Below are positions 1 through 6,570 of a DNA stretch of 13,838 nucleotides, piece by piece (the stretch's first letter is position 1; every line of letters begins with the position of its first letter). The DNA comes from Patescibacteria group bacterium (GTDB taxonomy: Bacteria; Patescibacteriota; Microgenomatia; PFEM01; JAHIFH01). The DNA lies in the NCBI GenBank assembly GCA_018900995.1, contig JAHIFH010000027.1, forward strand, positions 1 through 13,838, written 5' to 3'. The notes below the pieces were generated by a model, which worked only from the letters and a program-made list of their open reading frames with translations, searched no databases and had not been told where the DNA came from. The position numbers were made by a program, and so were the translations under genes.

Positions 1-2200
1 GACATTTATCAAACACATCTACCTGCGAAAAAGATAAATAGGTAATTGGCGGGCGAGTTTCTTTTCGCTCTTTCTCTGGCGTGGGTTGAAAATCAAAAAT
101 GGCTAGTTGGTCACTGGTTTTTGTTGGCTTTTTCACTGCCCCCTCTCCCAAGGCTTCAATCACAAAAGGTGAAACTTTTTTCTCTCTTTTGGCTTCACCG
201 TAGTAATTGGCAGCGGTTAAAAACAAGCGGTCACAAGCCCGAGTCATGCCCACGTAAAACAACCGTCTCTCTTCTTGCTCGTGATAATCCCCAACCGGCA
301 AAATTTCTTTGATTACTTTTTCCGGAATAGGAATTTGCTCTCGCCTTTCGCGAGTCGGGAAACGGGCGGCCACTAAATTAACCAAGAAAACCACAGGAAA
401 TTCCAAGCCTTTGGCTGAGTGAACGGTTAATAAATTAACTCGATTTTCCTCAATCCAATCAATATTGCTTGCTAAAGGCGATTCACCTAAAACCATGGAA
501 AGATTTATCCAGTCAACCACGGCTCTTACCGAAGCATCTTCATGGTCAACCTCATAGGTTTTTAATCGATCAAAAAGTCGGGAAATGTTTTGGGCTTGCT
601 TCTCTTCAGTGGGCGATTTATAGTCGGTGAGATTTTTCAGTAAGCCCGTGTCTTCAAGAAAATAATAAAGAATCTGACCCGCTGTTTCTTTGGGGAGAAG
701 CTTTAAGTGGCGATAAACCATTTTAACAAATCTTTCAATTTGGGCTTTGGTTTTTTTGGCAATTCGCAATTTCCCTGCTTGTTCACAAGCTTCAAATAAA
801 GATAAATTTTTCCTTTTGGCATAATTATTAATCGCCGCCAAATCCCGAGCATTAATATCAAACAAATCCATGGAAAGCACTCGGTACAAGGCAATATCAT
901 CCTCAAAGTTATAAAGGATTTTAAGATAGGCAATCAAATCTTTAACTTCAGCTTGACGGAAAAGCTGTCCCGGACCTAAAAACTGATAAGGCAAACCATG
1001 ACGAGCCAGAGCCCGAACAAAAGGGTCGGCATGATTGTTGGCTCTCACTAAGATAGCAATGTCTTTGTAAGCATAGCTACCAGCCGAGCCATCGGTTAGG
1101 CTTGTAATTGTTTTAGCAACGGCTTCGGCTTCATTTTCCACCCGATCAGTATGAATAAGCCCAATCATTTTCCCTCGAGTTTTTTTAACTGCCTCAAGTT
1201 GTTTATTTATTTTTTCCTTGACTTCTAACCTATCTGGATTATTGTTTTGAATTAACTGATAAGCGTGGTCAAGGATTAACTGGGTGGAGCGATAATTTTT
1301 GGAAAGAACCACAATTTTTGCTTTAGGATAATTTTTTCGGAATTGGATAATGTTAGAAACCGCGGCGCCCCGAAAGCGATAAATTGACTGGTCATCATCG
1401 CCGGTGACCGTCAAATTAGCTTTTTTCCCCACCAAAAGCATGGCTAATTCATTTTGGGCATAATTAGTATCTTGGAATTCATCCACTAAAATATATTTAA
1501 ATTGCTTCTGATATTGGCGAAGAATGTTTTTTCGAGTGCGGAAAAGCTTGATAGTGTTGGAAATCAAATCCCCAAAGTCCATTACTCCTTCCTTAACTTT
1601 TAATTCTTCATATTGACGATAGGCATTAGCTAACTCTAATGTCTTCGCCGCTTCATCTTTTTCTTCTTTTGATTTGGCTTTTTTCTTAATTTTTCGAGCA
1701 TATTTTAAATATTCTTCAGGAGTGACATCTTCATCTTTCAGCCGAGAAAAATGCTGAAGTATGCCATCAACAAATTTGTTGGGATTACCCAAGGGACGAA
1801 AGTATTTGAGTTTAAATTTAAAAAGATTGTCAATCAGAAATTGGGTTGTCTCCGCTTGCGCCATTAATTTATATCCCGGGTCAAGCCCAATTTGAAGGAC
1901 TTCTTGGCGAAGAACTCGGTCACAGAAGGAGTGAAAAGTGGAAATCCACATATCGGTGTAGCCATAAGGCATAGCAATATCCACCCGCTCCTCCATTTCC
2001 CGAGCCGCTTTGTCAGTAAAAGTAAGAGCAAGAATCTCAGCAGGTTTAGCTTTTTCAGAAGAAACCAGCCACTTAATCCGCTCGGTGATAACCGTGGTTT
2101 TCCCGGTTCCAGCACCGGCAATAATCAAAAGCGGTCCTTCGCCATGCTTAACGGCTTCTTTTTGTTGTTTGTTTAACTTTTTTTCTTCGGAATTAGCCAT
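1..2200 (-). CDS. uvrD: UvrD/PcrA-type superfamily 1 DNA helicase, 3' end missing (left edge)
   Basis: ATP-dependent 3'-5' DNA helicase of the UvrD/Rep/PcrA family, for DNA repair and recombination in the cytoplasm. The frame is open for 733 codons from ATG 2200-2198 to the window edge, and all SF1A motifs are present. Walker A reads AGAGTGKT (about residues 28-35). Motif Ia is LALTFTDKAAREM, motif II VDEFQDTN (about 236-243) and motif III GDDDQSIYRFRGA. Further motifs are NYRST, VHSAKGLEF (about 593-601) and FYVGMTRA (about 647-654). The last visible residues, YLSFSQVDVFDKC, resemble the first conserved block of a PD-(D/E)XK (RecB/Cas4-like) nuclease domain, so the full protein may be a helicase-nuclease fusion rather than plain UvrD. 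It starts 9 bp after the rmuC stop on the same strand, so the two are probably co-transcribed. No clear Shine-Dalgarno site precedes the start. The family call is very secure; the nuclease fusion is an inference. Confidence 0.95.
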   Translation of the reverse strand, partial: MANSEEKKLNKQQKEAVKHGEGPLLIIAGAGTGKTTVITERIKWLVSSEKAKPAEILALTFTDKAAREMEERVDIAMPYGYTDMWISTFHSFCDRVLRQEVLQIGLDPGYKLMAQAETTQFLIDNLFKFKLKYFRPLGNPNKFVDGILQHFSRLKDEDVTPEEYLKYARKIKKKAKSKEEKDEAAKTLELANAYRQYEELKVKEGVMDFGDLISNTIKLFRTRKNILRQYQKQFKYILVDEFQDTNYAQNELAMLLVGKKANLTVTGDDDQSIYRFRGAAVSNIIQFRKNYPKAKIVVLSKNYRSTQLILDHAYQLIQNNNPDRLEVKEKINKQLEAVKKTRGKMIGLIHTDRVENEAEAVAKTITSLTDGSAGSYAYKDIAILVRANNHADPFVRALARHGLPYQFLGPGQLFRQAEVKDLIAYLKILYNFEDDIALYRVLSMDLFDINARDLAAINNYAKRKNLSLFEACEQAGKLRIAKKTKAQIERFVKMVYRHLKLLPKETAGQILYYFLEDTGLLKNLTDYKSPTEEKQAQNISRLFDRLKTYEVDHEDASVRAVVDWINLSMVLGESPLASNIDWIEENRVNLLTVHSAKGLEFPVVFLVNLVAARFPTRERREQIPIPEKVIKEILPVGDYHEQEERRLFYVGMTRACDRLFLTAANYYGEAKREKKVSPFVIEALGEGAVKKPTKTSDQLAIFDFQPTPEKERKETRPPITYLSFSQVDVFDKC

Positions 2201-2209
2201 CTCGAAGAT

Positions 2210-3223
2210 TTACTTTTCTTTAATCTCTAGCTGCTTTACTTCTTCTTTTTTTCCTTCACCGATTGCCTCAGTAGAAGACAATTTTTGGCCCAGCAAAGTA
2301 AAACCAGAAAGAACATTACTCATTTGGTTATAGGCATTCTGAAGATGTCTTCCGAGAACGGAAAGAGAGCTTTCGGTTTTCTTATAATCCTTTTTAATCG
2401 CTCTTAAGAGCCGAAAAACCTCCCGGGAGCGAGCTTCAATCTTTTTACCCTCAAAAGACAAAAGAATCGTCTGGAGGTGGGCATAAAGAGTTGAGGGTGA
2501 AACAGGATAAACCCGGTAGCTGCGAGCAAAATCAGTTAAATCAGGAATATTAGCCACCTCATAGAAAACCGCTTCCGAGGGAATATACATCAAAGCAAAG
2601 TCCATGGTCCCCTCTTCAGGCAGAATATATTTTTGAGAGATCACTTTGATATGTTTTTTAACATCACTCACAAAAGCCGCTCTCGCTCTTTTCTTTTCCG
2701 CTTCGGCTTCGGCTTTAACAATTCGCTGAAAATTCTCCATCGGAAATTTAGAATCAATTGGTAAAAGACCAGCGTCTGTTCTTAGGGCGGCATCAACTTT
2801 ATCACCTGATTTGAAACTGTATTGAAGATGAAAAGCATTCTTGGGAAATATCTGGGAAATTAAGTCCTTCAAAACTTCCTCGCCAATATTTCCTCTTAAC
2901 TTTGGACTCTTTAAAAATTCTTGTAAATCCCGCATTGACCGACCAATCTCACTGAATTGACCTGCTTCCTTTTGTAAATCGCCAATCACCCGGGCGGCTC
3001 GATCAAGTCGAGTGGAAATAGCTTCAGTATTCTTTTGTAAAGTGTCAGTAATATTCTTATTGCTTTTTTGAAGTAAGTCTTGATTAGCTCGCAGCCATTC
3101 AACCAAAGTTTCATCGGGCTTGCTTTTTTCGGCGATTTGAGAAAGCTTTCTGTTAATTAGAAAAACAGCCAAGGCAACAGAGCTAATGATTAAAGCGGCA
3201 AAAAGAGAAAACTCTCTGGACAT
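2210..3223 (-). CDS. rmuC: RmuC family DNA recombination protein
   Basis: RmuC limits recombination at inverted repeats in E. coli and is predicted to have a PD-(D/E)XK nuclease fold. The 337-residue protein has one N-terminal membrane helix (about residues 5-23). A charged, probably coiled-coil stretch follows (about 27-105), then the RmuC domain (about 105-300). Visible domain blocks are KSPKLRGNIGEEVL (105-118), DKVDAALRTD (141-150) and LLPIDSKFPMENF (153-165). D144 and the D157-S-K159 triad fit the nuclease core. The length is below that of E. coli RmuC, mainly from a shorter coiled coil and tail. The ATG at 3223 lies 7 nt from a TAAAAT -10 box, giving an essentially leaderless transcript. 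Its stop is 9 bp before uvrD, which suggests a two-gene repair operon. The call is secure by motif; its exact cellular role is inferred from the family. Confidence 0.93.
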   Translation of the reverse strand: MSREFSLFAALIISSVALAVFLINRKLSQIAEKSKPDETLVEWLRANQDLLQKSNKNITDTLQKNTEAISTRLDRAARVIGDLQKEAGQFSEIGRSMRDLQEFLKSPKLRGNIGEEVLKDLISQIFPKNAFHLQYSFKSGDKVDAALRTDAGLLPIDSKFPMENFQRIVKAEAEAEKKRARAAFVSDVKKHIKVISQKYILPEEGTMDFALMYIPSEAVFYEVANIPDLTDFARSYRVYPVSPSTLYAHLQTILLSFEGKKIEARSREVFRLLRAIKKDYKKTESSLSVLGRHLQNAYNQMSNVLSGFTLLGQKLSSTEAIGEGKKEEVKQLEIKEK

Positions 3224-3259
3224 AGCTTTAATTTTAGCATAAATTTAGCTACAATTAAA
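3224..3259 (-). promoter_or_regulatory. rmuC-uvrD promoter (leaderless type)
   Basis: Read on the minus strand, an extended -10 box TGCTAAAAT has its hexamer at 3231-3236. The TTTAAT at 3254-3259 is a weak -35 match with a 17-bp spacer. The box ends 7 nt before the rmuC ATG, so transcription should begin at or one base before the start codon. It overlaps the divergent plus-strand promoter almost completely. Confidence 0.55.
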
Positions 3260-3261
3260 CT
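3227..3261 (+). promoter_or_regulatory. Promoter of the small membrane protein gene (leaderless)
   Basis: TACAAT at 3250-3255 is a good -10 box, with a weak -35 (TTTAAT, 3227-3232) after a 17-bp spacer. The expected start site, 7 nt after the box, falls exactly on the G of the GTG start at 3262. There is no room for a leader or a Shine-Dalgarno site. Each divergent promoter's -10 lies inside the other's footprint, so the two are expected to compete. Confidence 0.55.
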
Positions 3262-3579
3262 GTGATCAAAAGGAGAAAAAACTTTTTTCCGACTTTATTT
3301 TTGGCTATTTTATTCTGGCTTGGATGGGGATGGCTAGTTTATTACACCGCACCTACTAATAGCTTATTACTGATGGCTTTTTACCTACTGCTCTTCCTGG
3401 CTATATTTCTTACATCCGCTCTAATCTTCGCCAATTCCAGAAGGGGCTTAATGACGGCTTTGTTTGTAATTCTACTTCTTCTTTTCCGCTATTATCAGGT
3501 TGGCAATTTGCTTAATTTACTTTTGTTATTAGCTATCTTTATTGCCTTAGAACTCCATCTTTCCCAGCGTCAGGGTTGA
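3262..3579 (+). CDS. Small hypothetical membrane protein (four predicted helices)
   Basis: The 105-residue product is not a family I can name. It is almost entirely hydrophobic, with four likely membrane helices at about residues 8-29, 34-57, 62-77 and 81-97. They are joined by short polar turns, with a positive N-terminus (MIKRRK) and a short polar tail (SQRQG). By the positive-inside rule the N-terminus should be cytoplasmic. No catalytic motif, signal-peptidase site or conserved polar residue inside a helix stands out. The GTG start is preferred because a -10 box sits 6 nt before it and no ATG lies nearby in frame; the AAGGAG at 3269-3274 is inside the gene and leads to no good start. The gene diverges from rmuC and stands alone before a 90-nt gap. 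It is a real gene by its promoter and composition, but its function is unknown. Confidence 0.72.
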   Translation: MIKRRKNFFPTLFLAILFWLGWGWLVYYTAPTNSLLLMAFYLLLFLAIFLTSALIFANSRRGLMTALFVILLLLFRYYQVGNLLNLLLLLAIFIALELHLSQRQG

Positions 3580-3601
3580 CTTTTAATCTGAGTTCTGTTA
3601 T

Positions 3602-3621
3602 TAGTTTAATTGGTTAAACTA
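3602..3621. promoter_or_regulatory. Perfect 8-bp inverted repeat, possible operator
   Basis: TAGTTTAATTGGTTAAACTA has two perfect 8-bp arms around TTGG. It is AT-rich, so it is more plausible as a DNA-binding palindrome than as a terminator hairpin. It sits 48 bp before the ATG of the TrpR-like gene. The right arm continues into AACTAGTA, which resembles half of the E. coli trp operator, though this may be chance. Confidence 0.4.
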
Positions 3622-3631
3622 GTATGTCCTG

Positions 3632-3655
3632 CCCACTTTAGTGATTTAAAGTGGG
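3632..3655. promoter_or_regulatory. Perfect 9-bp inverted repeat before the TrpR-like gene (operator or terminator)
   Basis: The arms CCCACTTTA (3632-3640) and TAAAGTGGG (3647-3655) pair perfectly around a 6-nt loop, GTGATT. It ends one base before a possible -10 box (TAATTT, 3656-3661), so a bound protein would block that promoter. As RNA it could form a stem with four G-C pairs, but the following bases (TAATTTACTTT) are a poor U-tract. It could still end transcription from the small membrane gene. I favour an operator, with modest confidence. Confidence 0.5.
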
Positions 3656-3669
3656 TAATTTACTTTAAG
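3656..3669 (+). promoter_or_regulatory. Possible -10 box for the TrpR-like gene
   Basis: TAATTT at 3656-3661 fits the TANNNT pattern and lies 8 nt before ATG 3670, the same spacing as the other promoters here. No convincing -35 is visible, because that space is filled by the 3632-3655 palindrome. No Shine-Dalgarno site precedes the ATG. Confidence 0.35.
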
Positions 3670-4032
3670 ATGCAAGTTTCTAAAAAACAGGTCAACCCCA
3701 ATTTAAAAAAACAGATTTATCAACTTCTTTATCAAGTTTTGGCTGACATTCGTTCCCAAAAAGAAGCAGAAATATTTCTTAATGAGGTTTTAACGGAAAC
3801 CGAGCTAGAGATGTTGGCTAAGCGCTTAGGAGTGGCTTATTATCTTGATAAGGGCAGAAGTTACTCAAATATTAAAACTAATCTTCGACTTTCCAGTGCC
3901 ACCATCTCCAGTGTCGCTGAGCAGATGAGAAAAGGCAAAGGGTTTGAGACTGCTCTAAGTAAAATTCGGGCTGAAGAATGGGCAAATAAATGGGCAAAAA
4001 AGATTAGCAAAAGGTTTAAGGGAAAAAGGTAA
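3670..4032 (+). CDS. TrpR/YerC-YecD family DNA-binding regulator
   Basis: A small helical DNA-binding protein of the TrpR-like superfamily (TrpR, YerC/YecD). From ATG 3670 it has 120 residues. The core is LTETELEMLAKRLGVAYYL (about residues 41-59), followed by the recognition helix-turn-helix RSYSNIKTNLRLSSATISSV (about 63-82). This fits the family pattern of glycine-turn, SY.eI, then SsaTIS. The basic, Trp-containing tail (about 97-120) is longer than in typical YerC proteins of roughly 100 residues. An upstream TTG at 3610 would add 20 residues, but that stretch is encoded by the 3632-3655 palindrome region and does not look like protein, so I start at 3670. The stop overlaps the next start (TAATG). 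Two palindromes just upstream suggest autoregulation. Ligand and regulon are unknown; there is no tryptophan gene in the window. Confidence 0.8.
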   Translation: MQVSKKQVNPNLKKQIYQLLYQVLADIRSQKEAEIFLNEVLTETELEMLAKRLGVAYYLDKGRSYSNIKTNLRLSSATISSVAEQMRKGKGFETALSKIRAEEWANKWAKKISKRFKGKR

Positions 4033-4349
4033 TGCCAACCCCAGAAGCCCCAAAAGAAATTGGCGAAATTCCTGGTATTTCTGAGGAGAATGCTCAACAA
4101 CTTAAAAATGATCCAGATTTGTTAAAAGTTCTACTTGTTCAAGAAAAACCTGAGGAAAACCGACTGGTTTTCGTATCAGAAAAGTCTACAACAAGTATAG
4201 CTTTATGGAATGCTTTTGAAGATATAGGCAAAGCGACCAATCTTCCCTGGACCTTCGTTCCTAAAGACCAAGAAGAAAGATTTACTGCTGGGTGTCAAGA
4301 AATTATTTGTCTCTTCTCCAGAGAACTCAGTCCTACAGCCTCAAAATAA
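4032..4349 (+). CDS. Hypothetical 105-residue soluble protein coupled to the TrpR-like gene
   Basis: I do not recognise this protein. It is acidic to neutral and soluble, with no membrane helix or signal peptide. The N-terminal part (GEIPGISEENAQQLKNDPDLLKV, split around residues 11-33) is vaguely like a helix-hairpin-helix or small helical module. The middle (RLVFVSEKSTTSIALWNAFED) looks like a beta strand followed by a helix. Two cysteines (residues 94 and 98 region, GCQEIICLF) lie near the end with no clear metal site. Its ATG uses the last base of the regulator's stop (TAATG), so the two are probably translationally coupled. A partner, ligand-sensing or antagonist role is only a guess from that coupling. 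The reading frame ends 44 bp before metG. Confidence 0.65.
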   Translation: MPTPEAPKEIGEIPGISEENAQQLKNDPDLLKVLLVQEKPEENRLVFVSEKSTTSIALWNAFEDIGKATNLPWTFVPKDQEERFTAGCQEIICLFSRELSPTASK

Positions 4350-4369
4350 CTCCCCTTTTAGTTCAAGGC

Positions 4370-4393
4370 TAAATTTAGTAAAATTATCTCACT
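4370..4393 (+). promoter_or_regulatory. metG operon promoter (near-leaderless)
   Basis: TAAAAT at 4379-4384 is a good -10 box, 9 nt before the metG ATG. The expected start site is about 4391, leaving a leader of about 3 nt. It is directly preceded by TAAATTTAG (4370-4378), the same 9-mer found at 3240-3248 before the TACAAT box of the small membrane gene. The -35 region is weak. Confidence 0.5.
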
Positions 4394-5809
4394 ATGACCA
4401 AGAAATTCTATATTACGACCGCTATTCCTTATGTTAATGCCGAACCGCATATTGGCTTTAGCTTGGAAATTGTTCAAACCGATACAATTGCTCGCTATCA
4501 TCGCTTCTTGGGCGAAGATGTTTATTTTTTAACTGGTAGTGATGAGAACGCCCTGAAAAATGTCCAGGCAGCTGAAGAGCAAGGAATTCTGGTTAAAAAA
4601 TTGGTTGACAAGAACTCAGACAAATTTTATCAGCTTAAAGATGCTCTTAATCTCTCTTTTGACGACTTCATTCGGACCACGGAAAAGCGCCATATTGAAG
4701 GCGCTCAAGCTTTATGGAAGGCTTGTAAAAAAGAAGATATTTACAAGAAAAAATATAAAGGACTTTATTGTGTCGGCTGTGAGGTGTTTCTTACGGAAAA
4801 GGATTTGGTTGATGGTAAATGTCCAGAGCATAAAAATAAGCCAGAAGTGGTTGAAGAAGAAAACTATTTTTTTAGGCTCTCTAAATACCAAGATTGGTTA
4901 GAAAAATTAATCACCACCAATGAGCTCAAAATTATTCCCAGAACAAGAAAAAACGAAGTTTTAGCTTTTATTCGTCAGGGATTAGAGGATTTAAGTATTT
5001 CTCGAACCAGAGAACGAGCCCATGGTTGGGGAATTCCTGTTCCTGGAGATCCAAATCAGATAATTTATGTCTGGTTCGACGCTTTAGCCAACTATATTAC
5101 CGCTCTTGATTGGCAGCACAAGGGCAAGCTTTATCAGAAATACTGGCCCGCTGATGTTCATGTGATTGGTAAAGGCATTACTCGCTTCCATGCGATTTAT
5201 TGGCCAGCGATGCTAAAAAGCGCAGGCATTCCTTTGCCAAAAACAGAATTCGTCCACGGCTACATTACCGTCGAAGGAGAAAAAATCAGCAAATCTCTTG
5301 GCAATGTTATTGACCCCTTTGATTTGGTTAAAAAATACGGCACTGACCCTATCCGCTACTATCTTTTGCGAGAAATTCCTGCTTATGGCGATGGCGATTT
5401 TTCAATTCAGCGATTTAAAGAGGTCTATAATGCTAATTTAGCTAATGGCTTGGGCAATTTAGTTGCTCGAGTAGCAAAATTATGCGAGAAATCTAGCTCT
5501 AATTTCAAAGCCACAAAAAGTCAGATTTACCCTCAAGTCAAGCAATCTCTTAATAAATTCTTATTCGACGAAGCTCTTAGTTTCGTCTGGAAGGAAATTA
5601 GTGTTTGTGACAGAGTTATTGATCGCGAGAAGCCTTGGGAACTTTCAAATAAGAAGTTAAAAACGGTTTTGGAAAAATTAGTTAAAGAAATTCGTCAAAT
5701 CAGCTATAATCTTCAACCCTTCCTCCCCGAAACCGCGGAAAAAATCGAAAAACAAGTTAAAGGACCGAAAATTAAATCCGAAAAACCTCTTTTCCCTAGG
5801 CTAAAGTAA
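4394..5809 (+). CDS. metG: Methionine--tRNA ligase (MetRS), short form
   Basis: A cytoplasmic class I aminoacyl-tRNA synthetase that charges tRNA-Met. The Rossmann-fold signature is TTAIPYVNAEPHIGF, with HIGF in place of HIGH (residues 19-22). The second ATP-binding signature is KISKSLGN (297-304). A single zinc knuckle in the connective domain has ligands C126, C129, C143 and H146 (CVGC...CPEH). Also visible are the family blocks VYVWFDALANYITAL-like (YVWFDAL) and HVIGKGITRFHAIYWPA. The C-terminal anticodon-binding helical domain is present (NANLANGLGNLVARV onward). At 471 residues it stops after this domain and lacks the C-terminal EMAP/Trbp111-like tRNA-binding domain of longer MetRS proteins. 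The stop overlaps the tatD ATG (TAATG). No Shine-Dalgarno site; a -10 box lies just before the start. Confidence 0.97.
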   Translation: MTKKFYITTAIPYVNAEPHIGFSLEIVQTDTIARYHRFLGEDVYFLTGSDENALKNVQAAEEQGILVKKLVDKNSDKFYQLKDALNLSFDDFIRTTEKRHIEGAQALWKACKKEDIYKKKYKGLYCVGCEVFLTEKDLVDGKCPEHKNKPEVVEEENYFFRLSKYQDWLEKLITTNELKIIPRTRKNEVLAFIRQGLEDLSISRTRERAHGWGIPVPGDPNQIIYVWFDALANYITALDWQHKGKLYQKYWPADVHVIGKGITRFHAIYWPAMLKSAGIPLPKTEFVHGYITVEGEKISKSLGNVIDPFDLVKKYGTDPIRYYLLREIPAYGDGDFSIQRFKEVYNANLANGLGNLVARVAKLCEKSSSNFKATKSQIYPQVKQSLNKFLFDEALSFVWKEISVCDRVIDREKPWELSNKKLKTVLEKLVKEIRQISYNLQPFLPETAEKIEKQVKGPKIKSEKPLFPRLK

Positions 5810-6570
5810 TGCTAATTGATACCCACGCCCATTTAGATTTTCCCCAGTTCAATAAAGACCGCGAAAAGGTAATTCAGCGAACTCAAAAAGCGGGTATTAA
5901 AGTAATTAATGTTAGCTCCCATCTTGATACTTGCCAAAAAGCGATTAACCTCGCCCAAAAATATGAGGGAATTTGGGCGGCAGTTGGCGTTCACCCTCAC
6001 TATGCTGAGGAGATTAAAAATCAGGAAAAACTAGCTCAACTACTTAAAAAATTAGCTAAAAATCCGAAAGTGGTTGGGATTGGCGAGTGTGGTTTAGATT
6101 ATCATGAAAGCGCTAATGTTAATAACGAAAAACAAAAAGAGCTTTTCCAAACTCAACTCAGGCTAGTTCAGGAATTAAAACTTCCAGTGATTATCCACTG
6201 CCGAGAGGCTTTCCAAGATACGCTTCAAATAATCAAACCATTAAAGTTAAGTGGTGTTTTCCATTGTTTTTCAGGAGATAATAACTTTTTAGAGAAAGTT
6301 TTAGCTCTAGGCTTTTATGTTGGCTTTGATGGCAATGTCACTTTTAAAAATGCCCCCAAGCTTCAAGAATTAGCCAAATTAACCCCTCTTAATCGCCTTT
6401 TAGTGGAAACCGACTGTCCTTTCCTTGCCCCTGAACCCCACCGAGGTACCCGTAGCGAGCCTGCCCATGTTAAAATTATTGCTGAATGCTTGGCTAAATT
6501 AAAAGGAGTAAGCTTAGAAGAAGTAGCTAAAATAACAACTAAAAATGCCAAAAACCTCTTTAAAATCTAA
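5809..6570 (+). CDS. tatD: TatD family metal-dependent hydrolase / DNase
   Basis: A TIM-barrel hydrolase of the TatD/YcfH family, in which characterised members are metal-dependent 3'-5' exonucleases. The full set of metal-binding and catalytic residues is visible. These are H6 and H8 in DTHAHLDF, E93 in GIGECGLDY, H130 in PVIIHCREAF, H152 in GVFHCFSG, and D202 in LLVETDCPFLAPEPHRG. The length of 253 residues is normal for the family. The start ATG shares a base with the metG stop, and metG-tatD is a widespread bacterial pairing. The 3' end overlaps the next gene by 26 bp. Expression probably depends on the metG promoter and translational coupling. The family call is firm; whether the substrate is DNA or RNA in this organism is not known. 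Confidence 0.95.
   Translation: MLIDTHAHLDFPQFNKDREKVIQRTQKAGIKVINVSSHLDTCQKAINLAQKYEGIWAAVGVHPHYAEEIKNQEKLAQLLKKLAKNPKVVGIGECGLDYHESANVNNEKQKELFQTQLRLVQELKLPVIIHCREAFQDTLQIIKPLKLSGVFHCFSGDNNFLEKVLALGFYVGFDGNVTFKNAPKLQELAKLTPLNRLLVETDCPFLAPEPHRGTRSEPAHVKIIAECLAKLKGVSLEEVAKITTKNAKNLFKI

Noticed and set aside
46..312. Plus-strand open frame opposite the helicase gene
   Set aside because: Antisense shadow of a helicase with clear motifs in the other strand; the translation has no protein-like features. The same holds for open frames at 703-933, 1864-2121, 1892-2176 and 2010-2333.
3610..3669. A 20-residue N-terminal extension of the TrpR-like protein from TTG 3610
   Set aside because: The extension is encoded by two palindromes, has no family similarity, and a better-spaced ATG with a -10-like box exists at 3670.
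4337..4376. Terminator between the 105-residue protein and metG
   Set aside because: Only a 5-bp AGCCT/AGGCT stem with a loop of about 26 nt and no U-tract; too weak to call.
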